From assembly GCA_030055515.1 (NCBI GenBank), contig JASFYI010000001.1, forward strand, positions 310,001-374,000: 64,000 nucleotides of DNA, read 5' to 3'. The position numbers were made by a program, and so were the translations under genes. Source of the stretch: Methanolinea sp. Lineage in GTDB: Archaea > Halobacteriota > Methanomicrobia > Methanomicrobiales > Methanospirillaceae. Within the stretch, counting starts at the first letter, position 1; each line of letters starts with the position of its first letter. Below the pieces are notes generated by a model. The model saw only the letters and a program-made list of their open reading frames with translations. It was not told the DNA's origin and made no database searches. Shown here piece after piece: positions 1 through 8,599 of the stretch.

Positions 1-598
1 GTATCAGCCTCTTGCCGGGGAACAGGAGGATGGCGAGGAATAGCGCCGCGGAGAGCGCGCCGAGCAACGCGTCGCCGGTTTTGCCCCCGCCCGAGACGAG
101 GGCAGGGAGGCTCCCGAGGAGCACGATGCCGAGGACATCGTCGATCACCGCTGCATTCACGATGACGAGGCCGATGTCTGTCTTCAGCTTGCGGAGATCG
201 ACGAGGGTCCTCAAGGAGACGCCGATGGAGGTGATCGAGAGGGTGATGCCGGTGACGAGCGACGCGGCAAGGTCAAAACCCCACGCGACCCCCACGGCGA
301 TCCCGGAGAGGAGGGGGATGGCGATACCCGCGACGGCAGCGTATATTCCCGTCTTCAGGGATCTCTGGAGGGCGCGCTGGTTGAGCTGGAGCCCGCTCGC
401 GAAGAGGAGCAGTATGAGGCCGATGTCGGCGAACGTCCCCGTGACGGCATCCACCGAGACGAGGCCGAGAACCGCGGGCCCGAGGAGTATCCCCCCGCCG
501 ATCTCCCCCACGAGCGAGGGATACCCTGCCCGTTCGACGAGTTCGCCGAGGACCTTTGCGACCGCGAGGACGAGGAGCACCGAGATGAGGGGATCCAT
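1..598 (-). CDS. Kef-type cation:proton antiporter, N-terminal part (runs off window)
   Basis: This is the N-terminal 199 residues of a CPA2/Kef-type Na+/H+ or K+/H+ antiporter, an integral membrane protein. Translation from the ATG at 598 gives MDPLISVLLVLAVAKVLGEL, followed by the family pattern of glycine-rich hydrophobic helices: GYPSLVGEIGGGILLGP, then DIGLILLLFASGL, then VNAAVIDDVLGIVLL with the paired acidic residues expected near the ion site. The reading frame is open to position 1, so the C-terminus, including any regulatory domain, is missing. A TATA-like element lies about 27 nt upstream of the ATG, which suggests a leaderless transcript. The family is clear; the transported ion is not. 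Confidence 0.85.
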   Translation of the reverse strand, partial: MDPLISVLLVLAVAKVLGELVERAGYPSLVGEIGGGILLGPAVLGLVSVDAVTGTFADIGLILLLFASGLQLNQRALQRSLKTGIYAAVAGIAIPLLSGIAVGVAWGFDLAASLVTGITLSITSIGVSLRTLVDLRKLKTDIGLVIVNAAVIDDVLGIVLLGSLPALVSGGGKTGDALLGALSAALFLAILLFPGKRLI

Positions 599-618
599 CG
601 AGAGGTGGTTGCAGGGAG

Positions 619-630
619 GCAATATTAAGG
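619..630 (-). promoter_or_regulatory. TATA-like promoter of the antiporter gene
   Basis: On the minus strand the sequence reads CCTTAATATT, an archaeal TATA-like box centred about 27 nt before the antiporter ATG. That spacing would place the transcription start at or next to the start codon. Prediction from sequence only. Confidence 0.45.
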
Positions 631-744
631 GGAGTGGTCACGTGCCGGGAGTGGCCGGCACCGGGGAGTGGGCGGTGGACCCGCGAAACGCGTGACTATC
701 CCCGGATTTGCAGAACGGCGGGTGACCTATGGGGAATTACTGCG

Positions 745-760
745 GGGAGAAAAAAGGGGA
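745..760 (-). terminator. T-run after rpl12
   Basis: On the minus strand six T (complement of 750-755) lie between C-rich stretches shortly after the rpl12 stop. Archaeal RNA polymerase commonly stops at such oligo-T tracts, so this is a plausible end of the ribosomal stalk operon. No strong hairpin was seen. Confidence 0.4.
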
Positions 761-771
761 GAGGCGCGGGA

Positions 772-1089
772 TTACCCGAAGAGGGCACCGAGGCCCGCCA
801 TCCCGCTCTCTTCTTCTTCCTTCTTCTCTTCCTTGCTCGGCTCGGCGGCAGCAGCGGAGGCAGCGGCCGGGGTTGCCGCGGCGGGTGCGGGTGCTGCGGC
901 AACGACGGGTGCGGCGGCGGCCTTCGCGATGGCCTCCTCGATGTTTATCCCCTCGAGGGCGGCAACCATCGCCTTCACCCGGGCGTCGTCGACTGCGATA
1001 CCGGCAGCGCTCAGGACTGCCTTCACGTTCTCTTCCTTGATCTCCTTTCCCGCCTTGTGCAGGAGGAGGGCTGCGTAGATATACTCCAT
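772..1089 (-). CDS. rpl12: 50S ribosomal protein P1 (archaeal L12)
   Basis: This 105-residue acidic stalk protein recruits translation factors to the large ribosomal subunit. The N-terminal helical dimerisation domain begins [18 protein letters not shown] long alanine/proline hinge (about residues 59-88) follows, then a charged tail ending [15 protein letters not shown], the conserved factor-binding C-terminus of archaeal and eukaryal P-proteins. Length is usual for the family. It is the last gene of the rpl11-rpl1-rpl10-rpl12 run and starts 27 bp after the rpl10 stop. The assignment is secure. Confidence 0.97.
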   Translation of the reverse strand: MEYIYAALLLHKAGKEIKEENVKAVLSAAGIAVDDARVKAMVAALEGINIEEAIAKAAAAPVVAAAPAPAAATPAAASAAAAEPSKEEKKEEEESGMAGLGALFG

Positions 1090-1116
1090 CTCAATTACCT
1101 CTCTTTCTCGTTTTCT

Positions 1117-1971
1117 TCAGTGCTCTCCGGTCACTGCCATGAGAGCGAGGGATTCTCTGTAGGCTTTCCCAATGATCGCATCAATGACGTCTTTAGAGTA
1201 GACGCCGGCTTCGATCGCGAGTGCGCGGGCATCGCTCGCGGCCTTCGCGAGGATGTGCGCGGCAGTGTCCCTCGTCGGGATGACCGCGTTCACCGAGAGG
1301 TTGAACGCCTCGATTGCCGCGCGTTGCAGCTGGCTGTAGATCGCGTCCTCGTCGATCGCGAGGATCGACGGCTCGTAGACAGACCCCTCGTAGAGTGCTG
1401 CCTGGAGCGAGAGTCCCACGTCCATGGGTTTTATCCCGAGCTTCGCGAGGACGTCGGCGAGTTTCGCACTGATGACGTCGCCCTTCTTCGCGACGGTACG
1501 GGTCTCCCGGATCTTGACCTTCCCCGCCTCTATCGCGGCAGGGATACCCACCTGCTGCAGTTCACCGACGATCGGGCCGGGCTTGAAACTCGTGGGTCCC
1601 TTCTCCACCACGATGTCTGCCGGCGCAATCTCCCCCGGTTTTGCGGCCATCTTCGTCTTCGTCTTCTCCAGCGCCTTGAAAAGCCTGAAGGGGTTCATGT
1701 TGGTGAAGATGAGGGCCGACTGGCCGGAGATGTGCGGTTTCAGCTGCGCGATCGGTCCTCCCAGCTCGTCGAAGGCGCAGCGGATGAGCGTGTTGCGGGT
1801 CATCCGGATCTTCGCCTCCGACCGGAGGTTGCGCCTGATCTGCTGGAGCTGGCTCGCGGGGATACCGTACATGTCGACGAGGCCGACGAGCGAGTACTTC
1901 TTCGCGTCGGACTTGATCTCCTCGACTTCTCTCCTCTTCCACTCGGGGAGGTGGTGGGTGTACAACGGCAT
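1117..1971 (-). CDS. rpl10: 50S ribosomal protein L10 (P0), short form without acidic tail
   Basis: This is the archaeal P0/L10 protein, base of the ribosomal stalk, which binds 23S rRNA through its N-terminal domain and carries P1 dimers on C-terminal helices. The N-terminus MPLYTHHLPEWKRREVEEI is typical. At 284 residues it ends in helical sequence (SLALMAVTGEH) and lacks the hinge and factor-binding tail that ends many archaeal P0 proteins (about 330-350 residues in several groups). There is no in-frame continuation before the rpl12 start. The gene begins immediately after the rpl1 stop. The short form may be normal for this lineage; that could not be checked. Confidence 0.95.
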   Translation of the reverse strand: MPLYTHHLPEWKRREVEEIKSDAKKYSLVGLVDMYGIPASQLQQIRRNLRSEAKIRMTRNTLIRCAFDELGGPIAQLKPHISGQSALIFTNMNPFRLFKALEKTKTKMAAKPGEIAPADIVVEKGPTSFKPGPIVGELQQVGIPAAIEAGKVKIRETRTVAKKGDVISAKLADVLAKLGIKPMDVGLSLQAALYEGSVYEPSILAIDEDAIYSQLQRAAIEAFNLSVNAVIPTRDTAAHILAKAASDARALAIEAGVYSKDVIDAIIGKAYRESLALMAVTGEH

Positions 1972-2616
1972 CTACACCACCCTCTGGGGGGGCCCCATCG
2001 TCGTCTTGACGTAGACCGACCGGATGTTGTGGGAACCCTGCTCGAGGACCGATTCGACCCTCCGCAGGATTGTCTCGATGTTATCCGCGATCTGCTCAGG
2101 GGTCATCCCCGTCGACCCGACCTTGACGTGGAAGGTCTTCTTGTCCTTCGTCCTGATCTTCACCGAATTGCGGAGACGTTCGATGATGGGCCTGATATCG
2201 GTCCCTGCCGGCACCGGCATGGGCATCCTTCCCCGCGGCCCGAGCCTCGGGCCGAGGTACCGGCCGACCTGCGGCATGACACTCGTCTCGGCCAGGAAGA
2301 AACGGTACGCGTTCGCGATCTTCCTGGCTTCCCGCGGTGCCCCGCCGAGCCGTTCGATCTCTTCGGGTCCGATGATCAGGTCCGCGCCTGCTTCCCTTGC
2401 CTGGGTGGTGATGTCACCCTTCCCGAGGACAGCGATGCTGACTTTCTTGCCAGTACCGTGGGGGAGGAGAATCGTCTCATCGATACGGTTTTTGGGCTGC
2501 GCCATGTCAATGTTCTTGAGATTGACAGTGATATCCACGCTCTCGGCAAACTTGCGTGGAGGCGCCTTCTCGATGGCTGCCTTCACAGCCTCTACGATTT
2601 TCGCCCTATCAACCAT
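1972..2616 (-). CDS. rpl1: 50S ribosomal protein L1
   Basis: L1 forms the mobile stalk near the ribosomal exit site. The 214-residue protein begins MVDRAKIVEAVKAAIEKAPP and contains the conserved LGPRLGPRGRMPMPVP segment and a C-terminal MGPPQRV end typical of archaeal L1. It abuts rpl10 with no gap, so the two are co-transcribed. In Methanococcus, L1 is known to repress its own operon by binding the mRNA; whether an equivalent site exists here was not established. Confidence 0.97.
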   Translation of the reverse strand: MVDRAKIVEAVKAAIEKAPPRKFAESVDITVNLKNIDMAQPKNRIDETILLPHGTGKKVSIAVLGKGDITTQAREAGADLIIGPEEIERLGGAPREARKIANAYRFFLAETSVMPQVGRYLGPRLGPRGRMPMPVPAGTDIRPIIERLRNSVKIRTKDKKTFHVKVGSTGMTPEQIADNIETILRRVESVLEQGSHNIRSVYVKTTMGPPQRVV

Positions 2617-2669
2617 CTGTTTCCTCCATAGTGCGCGACCATTCCTGATCTTCTATGGTTCTCTCCCGT

Positions 2670-3146
2670 CTATTCCACGAGGAGCTTGTCGAAGGTACCC
2701 GCGTCGACGGCCTTCAGGGCGTCTTTTGCCCTCATGCCATTGACGGTGATGCCCATGCTCACGCAGGTCCCGATGACCTCCTTGACCGCGGACTTGAGGT
2801 TGTAGGAGAGCATGTCTGCCTGCTTCATACGGGCAATCCTGACAGCGGCCTCGATGGGAAGGTCCCCGACGATCTTCACGTTGGGCTCCGGGGATCCCTT
2901 CTCGACATTGACCTCCTTCTTGATGAGGGCGGTGGTGGGGGGAATTCCCACGCTCACCGTGAAGTTCTTCTTGTCATCGACCTCGATCCGGACCGGGACC
3001 TGCATGCCGTTGAAGCTCGCGGTCTGCCGGTTGATCTCGTCGACGACGGCCTTCACGTTTATGCCGAGGGGTCCAAGGGCCGGTCCCAGCGGTGGACCTG
3101 CGGTTGCCTTTCCTCCCGCAACTAATACCTCGACCACTTCTGCCAT
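2670..3146 (-). CDS. rpl11: 50S ribosomal protein L11
   Basis: L11 binds the GTPase-associated centre of 23S rRNA. The protein starts MAEVVEVLVAGGKATAGPPL and carries the proline-rich N-terminal binding motif (AGPPLGPALGPLGI) and the helical RNA-binding C-terminal domain. The ATG at 3146 is chosen over an in-frame start at 3170 because it matches the family N-terminus and has a GGTGAT ribosome-binding site just upstream. It is the first gene of the stalk operon, with a candidate promoter in the gap after spt5. Confidence 0.96.
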   Translation of the reverse strand: MAEVVEVLVAGGKATAGPPLGPALGPLGINVKAVVDEINRQTASFNGMQVPVRIEVDDKKNFTVSVGIPPTTALIKKEVNVEKGSPEPNVKIVGDLPIEAAVRIARMKQADMLSYNLKSAVKEVIGTCVSMGITVNGMRAKDALKAVDAGTFDKLLVE

Positions 3147-3210
3147 GCGTGTATCACCAAGCCGTCCCAAGAGGGATCGAGCGTGGGTAAAAAAGGTTTA
3201 CCTCGGCAGA

Positions 3211-3224
3211 CTTAAATCTATACC
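3211..3224 (-). promoter_or_regulatory. Candidate promoter for the rpl11-rpl1-rpl10-rpl12 operon
   Basis: The minus strand reads GGTATAGATTTAAG, an AT-rich TATA-like element in a GC-rich setting about 70 nt upstream of the L11 start. A run of six T on the same strand (complement of 3189-3194) lies between it and the gene, and could instead end the upstream spt5 transcript. Both readings are inference. Confidence 0.4.
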
Positions 3225-3249
3225 AGGGACCAGAACCGGGAAAGAGACC

Positions 3250-3723
3250 TCACTTCTCTTCGCCCCTGTCCACGACCCTCACGTTGTCGCCCCTGACAGT
3301 GATGGGAATCGGGAGAACGCTCTCGTAGAGCTCGACGGTGATCTCCTCCTTTCCCGTGTCTATCCTCTTCACGACGGCCTTCTCACCCTTGAAAGGCCCG
3401 GCGATCAGCTCCACGATCGTCCCCTCCGATATCCCGCTCACCACGGGTTTCGGGACGAGGAAGTGGGCGACCTCGGGGAGGGTCGTCTCACCGCGGACGA
3501 CCGAGCGCGCGTGGGCGATCTTCTCCGCGAGCTGTTCGATCCGCGCGAGGCTCTCGGACGTCTCGACGAGCACGTACCCCTTCAGCTCGTCCGGGACGAT
3601 GATTGCGTACACCTTGATGTCGGTTGCCCCTGACTCGATGGCCTTCTTGATGTTGTCCGCGACTGTCCTCTCCTGCTTCGAGGTCGTCTTGATCGCAAAA
3701 ATCTTGTTTTGTGTCTCTTCCAT
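3250..3723 (-). CDS. spt5: Transcription elongation factor Spt5 (NusG homologue)
   Basis: Spt5 binds the RNA polymerase clamp and increases processivity; it is the universal NusG-family factor. The 157 residues contain an NGN domain (about 5-90, with KTTSKQERTVADNI and PDELKGYVLVE) and a C-terminal KOW domain (about 100-150) with the core GTIVELIAGPFKGEKA. The gene follows secE by 5 bp and precedes rpl11, the conserved secE-spt5-rpl11 order of archaea. The length matches archaeal Spt5. Confidence 0.96.
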   Translation of the reverse strand: MEETQNKIFAIKTTSKQERTVADNIKKAIESGATDIKVYAIIVPDELKGYVLVETSESLARIEQLAEKIAHARSVVRGETTLPEVAHFLVPKPVVSGISEGTIVELIAGPFKGEKAVVKRIDTGKEEITVELYESVLPIPITVRGDNVRVVDRGEEK

Positions 3724-3728
3724 GTCGA

Positions 3729-3923
3729 TCAGAGGAGGAGGAGCATCAACTCATAGATTGTAAAACCGATCAGTCCCACGATGAGCACGCCGACAGCCGC
3801 AACGACCGCGATCTTCTGGAACTCCTCGCGGGTTGGTGTCCTCGCGAGCTTGATCACGCGCCAGTACTTGCGGAAGAGTTCCTCGTTGACATCGAACTTC
3901 AGTTCAGGCCTCGTTATCTCCAT
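3729..3923 (-). CDS. secE: Protein translocase subunit SecE (Sec61 gamma)
   Basis: This 64-residue protein is the small essential subunit of the SecYEG channel. It has an amphipathic cytosolic helix (FRKYWRVIKLARTPTREEF) followed by one transmembrane helix (about residues 40-63, AVVAAVGVLIVGLIGFTIYE). It sits 6 bp after ftsZ and 5 bp before spt5, so all three are probably co-transcribed. Size, topology and context make the call secure despite the short length. Confidence 0.94.
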   Translation of the reverse strand: MEITRPELKFDVNEELFRKYWRVIKLARTPTREEFQKIAVVAAVGVLIVGLIGFTIYELMLLLL

Positions 3924-3929
3924 GGTCTC

Positions 3930-5027
3930 TCACTTCAAAAAGTCGATCTCGAACTGCCTCTGGACTTTCGGGGTAATTTTTTCGTTTCTCCCATATATTT
4001 GTGGCGACCGGACACCGGTGACGACGAGCATCGTCCGCATCTTGTTCTGCATGTTCGGGTCGATCTGTGCACCCCAGATGATCCGCGCGTCCGGCGAGAT
4101 GCGGTTGTAGACCTCCTCGAGGACACCCTCCGCCTCCTCCATCGTCATGTCCGGGCCGCCGACCACGTTGACGAGCGCCGCGTGGGCGCCCGAGATGTCG
4201 ACGTCGAGCAGCGGGGAGCGGATCGCCTTCTTGACAGAGTCCGCGGCCTTCTCCTCGCTATCGCTCTCGCCGACCCCGATCATGGCGACACCTCCCTTCT
4301 CCATGACCGTGCGCACGTCGGCAAAGTCGAGGTTCACGAGTCCCGGGAGGGTGATGAGCTCGGTGATGCCCTTGACGGCCCGCATGAGGACCTCGTCCGC
4401 GACCTTGAACGCCGCGTAGAGCGGGAGTTTCGGGACCACCTCGAGCAGCCTGTCGTTGGGCACCACGATGACGGTGTCCGCGACGTCGCGGAGCCGCTCG
4501 AGGCCGGCCTCCGCGTTCTCCATGCGGATGACACCCTCCGCCGTGAACGGGAGCGTCACGACGCCTATCGTGAGGGCCCCCTCGTCCCTCGCGGCCTTCG
4601 CGACGATCGGCGCGGCGCCCGTCCCGGTCCCGCCGCCGAGCCCGACGGTGATGAAGACCATGTCGCACCCCGCGACCGCCCGCCTTATGTCCTCCTCGTT
4701 CTCGAGCGCGGCCTCCTCGCCAATCTGGGGAATCGACCCGGCCCCGAGGCCCCGCGTCCTCTGCCTCCCGATGAGGATGCGCTGGTCAGCAACCGTGCGC
4801 GAGAGGTGCTGGGCATCCGTGTTGATCGCGATGAGCCGTGCGCCGTGGATACCTTCCTCCTTCATCCGGGTGATGGTGTTCGAGCCGCTCCCCCCGCACC
4901 CGATCACCGCGATCTCGGTCTTGAGCTCCCGAAGTACCTGGTCGAGGTCGTCGTTGTTCTTCCTCGTGTCCTGAAGTTCCTTGCTTGCTCTGGACAGTGC
5001 CTCTTCCACGATGGATGTCATCGCCAT
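3930..5027 (-). CDS. ftsZ: Cell division GTPase FtsZ
   Basis: This tubulin-like GTPase forms the division ring. The 365-residue protein has the nucleotide-binding GCGGSGSNT near residue 45, the tubulin signature [10 protein letters not shown], and the T7-loop region in the [12 protein letters not shown] segment. It ends with a short tail ([12 protein letters not shown]). The start is ATG 5027, or ATG 5021 two codons later; either overlaps the dtdA stop, indicating translational coupling. It heads the ftsZ-secE-spt5 run. Which archaeal FtsZ paralogue it is was not determined. Confidence 0.96.
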   Translation of the reverse strand: MAMTSIVEEALSRASKELQDTRKNNDDLDQVLRELKTEIAVIGCGGSGSNTITRMKEEGIHGARLIAINTDAQHLSRTVADQRILIGRQRTRGLGAGSIPQIGEEAALENEEDIRRAVAGCDMVFITVGLGGGTGTGAAPIVAKAARDEGALTIGVVTLPFTAEGVIRMENAEAGLERLRDVADTVIVVPNDRLLEVVPKLPLYAAFKVADEVLMRAVKGITELITLPGLVNLDFADVRTVMEKGGVAMIGVGESDSEEKAADSVKKAIRSPLLDVDISGAHAALVNVVGGPDMTMEEAEGVLEEVYNRISPDARIIWGAQIDPNMQNKMRTMLVVTGVRSPQIYGRNEKITPKVQRQFEIDFLK

Positions 5028-6337
5028 AGGTATTTCTCCAGTCCCGGGATGTGGATCTTCTTCTCTCTCGTGACAATGACCATTTCCGGCGTGACCTCCC
5101 TGTCCCCCGCGAGGACAGACTCCCCGTTCATCAGCCGGCTGAAGAGGGGTCCCCTTGGAACACCGAGCGCCTCGGCCCTCGCCGCATCGAACCCCCTCTT
5201 CCGGATCACTATGGAATCACCCGCGATCGACGTACTCTCCCCTCTACGTAAGATGTTTACACATAAGCTTATTAAATGATGCAATACCCTCTCCCTGCAT
5301 GATTCTACCGTGATGAACCGGGGCATTGCCTTGCTCCGCGGCGTCACTATCCTTGCGACAGGGATGTTTTCGATGCCTTCGATGAACGCCCGGGAATCGG
5401 ACCTGAGGACTTCCTCGAGCAGGTCGGGGGGGACATCGACGGGCACGGGCGCCCCATCCGGCCATGTCCCGTGGAACGTGACGTTGCTGTCGCCCGCGTA
5501 GTCTCCCGCGAGGGCTTGGACCTTCCTGTACGCGTCGAAAGAGAGGTTCCCCATGCGGATGAAGTCGTTTTCGGGAACGGTGGGGATACCCTCCCGGGAG
5601 AGGAGCTGCTCGAGCCTCCTCGTCTCCGCCGGCGGGAGCGATTTCCGGTCGATGTAGGCGGCGACTGCCCCGGTCCTCTCGACCATGTCCGAGACGAGGT
5701 CCCTGTCGAGGAGGGGGACGTCACGGCTGTGGACGATGTGGCCGAATGCAGCCCTGCTGTGGAGTGCGATGTGGGTCTGCCTCGCCGCGTAGTGGGTGCC
5801 CCCGAAGCCCACGACCGGGATGGTGTCGCCGGGTTCCGCACAGAGGATGCTCCGCGCGACTGCGGCGGCCGCCCCGACGTCCCTCCACTCCCTCTCCGTG
5901 CTCCCCACCTCGACGAAGAACGACGGGGTACCCACCTCGGTGGGCCCGTGGTGGGTAACCTCGTACGCGACCCTGTATCCCGGCGGGGCGTTGCGGGAGA
6001 GGCCGAGGAGGACGGCACGCATCCACGCGGGGGCAGCACGGGCAAGTGACCTCTCGAGACCCCCGAATTCCGCGGGCCCGAAGTTCCCCGTCACGTGGAC
6101 GGTGAGGACCGGCACGGGTTTCTGCGAGGAGTGGCGGGAGAGGAATACGATGAGGTCTGCGTCGACCTCCCTGTCGATGCGGTCATGGAATATCAACCTG
6201 TCCTCGATCCTGTGGTGCACGAGGCGGTGCTCCTCGAGGGGATAGGGAGTGTGGGGTCTAGAGAGGAGCGAGAGGAGGGCGTCGTGGATGGTGCTCCCAC
6301 CGGGATCGGAGAGGGAACTCACAAGGGCGATGTCCAT
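5018..6337 (-). CDS. dtdA: D-aminoacyl-tRNA deacylase, archaeal type
   Basis: DtdA hydrolyses D-amino acids from mischarged tRNA. The protein (439 residues from ATG 6337) begins [17 protein letters not shown] and has the family features of alternating serine/histidine-rich segments ([39 protein letters not shown]) and the [14 protein letters not shown] block expected for its zinc site. An in-frame ATG at 6352 was not chosen: the TATA element at 6366-6375 would put the transcript start near 6345, downstream of that codon. Its end overlaps ftsZ by 10 bp. Confidence 0.93.
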   Translation of the reverse strand: MDIALVSSLSDPGGSTIHDALLSLLSRPHTPYPLEEHRLVHHRIEDRLIFHDRIDREVDADLIVFLSRHSSQKPVPVLTVHVTGNFGPAEFGGLERSLARAAPAWMRAVLLGLSRNAPPGYRVAYEVTHHGPTEVGTPSFFVEVGSTEREWRDVGAAAAVARSILCAEPGDTIPVVGFGGTHYAARQTHIALHSRAAFGHIVHSRDVPLLDRDLVSDMVERTGAVAAYIDRKSLPPAETRRLEQLLSREGIPTVPENDFIRMGNLSFDAYRKVQALAGDYAGDSNVTFHGTWPDGAPVPVDVPPDLLEEVLRSDSRAFIEGIENIPVARIVTPRSKAMPRFITVESCRERVLHHLISLCVNILRRGESTSIAGDSIVIRKRGFDAARAEALGVPRGPLFSRLMNGESVLAGDREVTPEMVIVTREKKIHIPGLEKYLWR

Positions 6338-6365
6338 TTCTCCCACTAACATGGGGTTCTAGGGT

Positions 6366-6375
6366 CCTATAAAGG
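6366..6375 (-). promoter_or_regulatory. Promoter of dtdA-ftsZ-secE-spt5
   Basis: A near-palindromic CCTTTATAGG on the minus strand lies about 33 nt before the dtdA ATG at 6337. The expected start of transcription, some 25 nt downstream, leaves only a very short leader. This position is what decides between the two possible dtdA starts. Confidence 0.5.
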
Positions 6376-6602
6376 GGAGGCCCCGGCAGGGGACGGGACG
6401 AGGCCACTGCAGTACACACAGGGTAAGCGCGGCGATTTCCCCTGATTCCATTGTGATTCACCGAGGACCCCGGGACGCGGTGTCAACGGGAGTCCGGTGT
6501 GGATTTTGCCGCCCGGGATGTCGCCGGTCTCCCCCCTGCCGGGTACCGGTTCCAAACACCCGTTTTCCCGGCCGGAGACGGGTTTTCCGCCGGTAAAACA
6601 GG

Positions 6603-6617
6603 AAAAATTTATATAAT
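6603..6617 (+). promoter_or_regulatory. Strong orphan promoter (BRE and TATA) with no ORF downstream
   Basis: AAAAATTTATATAAT is among the most TATA-like sequences in the window and is preceded by a purine-rich BRE-like stretch (CAGGAAA). Transcription would start near 6640 on the plus strand. No plausible coding sequence follows: only peptides of about ten codons or fewer begin nearby. The only neighbouring gene downstream is the 3' end of the oppositely directed DUF2070 gene. A small RNA is the natural reading, but it is inference. Confidence 0.55.
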
Positions 6618-6639
6618 GGACTGTGCAACAAGTAAAGTG

Positions 6640-6860
6640 AAACCAGCATGGTCCAGGGCGGGAAATGCTGATACTCCATTTGATCATTGGCTGATACTCT
6701 CATGCATCGATGATCTTGTTCCGCCCGGATCATGGTGGTACTTGTCCTCGGATACCATTTCCCCGGGAAGGGACATCCACCTGTCTTTCGTCCGCGGGTA
6801 GTACTCCCGCACCGTCATTCCCGCAATGGTTTCCCGGGCCTCCCCGTTCCTCTCGCGCTC
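6640..6860 (+). other. Gene-free stretch, candidate small RNA downstream of the orphan promoter
   Basis: The gap from 6338 to 6860 (523 bp) holds no supported protein gene. Its first part is the dtdA promoter region; the second part follows the orphan promoter. Within it the 10-mer GCTGATACTC occurs twice (6667-6676 and 6690-6699), 23 nt apart, each containing CTGA. That recalls D-box spacing of C/D guide RNAs, but no convincing C box in the right order was found, so no RNA class is claimed. Confidence 0.3.
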
Positions 6861-8597
6861 TCACCCGAGGACGAGGTAGGCGATGAGGGAGAGGAGGACG
6901 ACGAGGAGGAGCATCCCCGCGCTCAGGAACGGGATGAAGACGAGCATCGTGTTGACGGTGCTTGCCATCTGCGCTATCCTGTGCGAGCCGAAGATCCGAA
7001 CCCCCTCGCACCACGCGGTGCTCCCCGCCGCCTCGGCGGGAGAGAGGTCGCGGAGGGCCTCCGAGAGGCCCCTGTCGACCCACGGGATGATCTCATCCAC
7101 CGGGACGTGGAGGCCGATCGGGTTCCTGCCCTTCACCGTGTTCACGACGTGGGAGTCGGTTGTCATCAGTTCTGCCTCGTCCACCCGCGAGAGGACGTGG
7201 TCCCGTATCCTCTCCCTCACGCCCGCCTCCATGTTGTTCCCGTCGAAGAGGATGTACGCGGTTGTCTGCCCGTGGACCCTGACAACCGCGACCTGGATAC
7301 CGTTGTCGCCAAAACCCTGCTCGCGGGTGAAGGGGACCTTCACCTGCGATATCCCGAGCTCGAACGGCCCCGTCGCGCTCCCGTGCATCTCTCCTATCGC
7401 CCGCAGCGCGGCCCTGTAGTATTCCATCGCGGGACGCGTTGCAGGGAGGACGTACGAGGCGTTTCCGGCGGAGCAGTTGTGGGCATCGACGAACCCCACG
7501 TTCTCGAAGAACCTGTGCCCTTCCCCCATGATGGTCATGCCGATGTTGAAGTCGATGTCCTCTGTCCTTTCCGGCGACCGCGTGCCCACGATGAGGAGTG
7601 TCCCGTCGAAGGCCTGGCAGAGGAGGGAGACGTGCCCCTCAGAGAACCGCGCCGAGCGCGTCGCGTGCGGGGAGAAGCGGAGGGACCCGCGCGTCCCCCT
7701 CACCGCCTCCACGAGCTTTGCGATCTCCCGCTCCGAGACCGGGTTGAAGTCGTGGGTTGCCGCGCCGTGGGGGACCATCACCATCTCCTCGAACCCCGCC
7801 TGCATGCCCCTCGGGAGGTTTCCCCCTCCGATCTCCCCGACCGGCCCGGGATGGATGTTCGGGATCGTGATGACGAGTCCCCGGCGCTCCCCCCTCCGGA
7901 AGAAGATGCTCACCTGGGGGATAGTGACCTCCTCCCCGATCCTCTCGAAGAACTCCTCGAGCGCCCGTGACCCGTCCGTCAGGTGCGCGAGGAAAGAGTT
8001 TACGAAGTCGAGCCCGCGGACGCGGAACGCCCTGTACATGGGCCTGTCGATGAGCCAGATGAGGAGGGAGAAGCCCCCGAGGAAGAGTACCTGGAGGAGG
8101 AGGGCGAGCGGGAGGAACTGTGGCGGGAGGAGAAAAGTCGCGATGGCGATCCCGGCCGCGCTCTGGATTCCCGCGGGAACGATCATCCGCGCGATCCGGT
8201 AGTCGGCGATCGCGACGAGGACGAGGAGGCGGAGACCGAACATGAACCCGAGCGCGATCGCGTACGAGATCCCGGCGTGGGCGGGCGAGATGAGAATCCC
8301 GCAGAGGACTATCAGGACCCCGAAGATAACGCACGAGAGGGCGAGGAGGGCCGACCTGTTCCACGTCATCGGCCTCCCGAGGAGGCTCACCAGCGGCTTC
8401 GTCGCGACGAACGCGGCGAGGGCGGGGACCGAGAAGAGGAGCGTTCCGAAGAAAGGTACGGTTCCGTGCAGGAGCGGGATGCCGTCGATGAGGAGCCCGG
8501 TGATCGCGATGATGGCGATGGAGTCGGGCCAGGAGGGCGCGTTGAAGAGGAACCGCGCGAGCCTCTCGAGCCTCGCCTCCCCGCCCGCGACAGACAT
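6861..8597 (-). CDS. DUF2070 family membrane protein
   Basis: This 578-residue archaeal protein of unknown function has about seven predicted transmembrane segments in its first 220 residues (for example IAIIAITGLLIDGIPLL and SALLALSCVIFGVLIVL). A large soluble domain follows, and a C-terminal hydrophobic anchor ends LVVLLSLIAYLVLG. The soluble part has conserved-looking polar motifs (NIHPGPVGEIGGGNLP, HGAATHDFNP, FVDAHNC) that could bind a metal. The ATG at 8597 is 2 bp after the pfkB stop. A longer open frame upstream is an artefact of GC-rich sequence over the kinase gene. No reaction is known to me. Confidence 0.85.
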   Translation of the reverse strand: MSVAGGEARLERLARFLFNAPSWPDSIAIIAITGLLIDGIPLLHGTVPFFGTLLFSVPALAAFVATKPLVSLLGRPMTWNRSALLALSCVIFGVLIVLCGILISPAHAGISYAIALGFMFGLRLLVLVAIADYRIARMIVPAGIQSAAGIAIATFLLPPQFLPLALLLQVLFLGGFSLLIWLIDRPMYRAFRVRGLDFVNSFLAHLTDGSRALEEFFERIGEEVTIPQVSIFFRRGERRGLVITIPNIHPGPVGEIGGGNLPRGMQAGFEEMVMVPHGAATHDFNPVSEREIAKLVEAVRGTRGSLRFSPHATRSARFSEGHVSLLCQAFDGTLLIVGTRSPERTEDIDFNIGMTIMGEGHRFFENVGFVDAHNCSAGNASYVLPATRPAMEYYRAALRAIGEMHGSATGPFELGISQVKVPFTREQGFGDNGIQVAVVRVHGQTTAYILFDGNNMEAGVRERIRDHVLSRVDEAELMTTDSHVVNTVKGRNPIGLHVPVDEIIPWVDRGLSEALRDLSPAEAAGSTAWCEGVRIFGSHRIAQMASTVNTMLVFIPFLSAGMLLLVVLLSLIAYLVLG

Positions 8598-8599
8598 CC

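Noticed and set aside
634-2631. 665-codon open frame on the plus strand over the ribosomal protein genes
   Set aside because: It is a shadow of rpl12, rpl10 and rpl1 on the other strand; its arginine/aspartate-rich product has no domain character, as expected of antisense frames in GC-rich DNA.
6640-6720. C/D box guide RNA
   Set aside because: Two CTGA elements are present but no well-placed RUGAUGA box precedes them in the required order; the class of RNA is left open.
6499-6801. 100-codon frame spanning the orphan promoter
   Set aside because: It runs straight through the TATA element, has no ribosome-binding site, and the product has no recognisable pattern.
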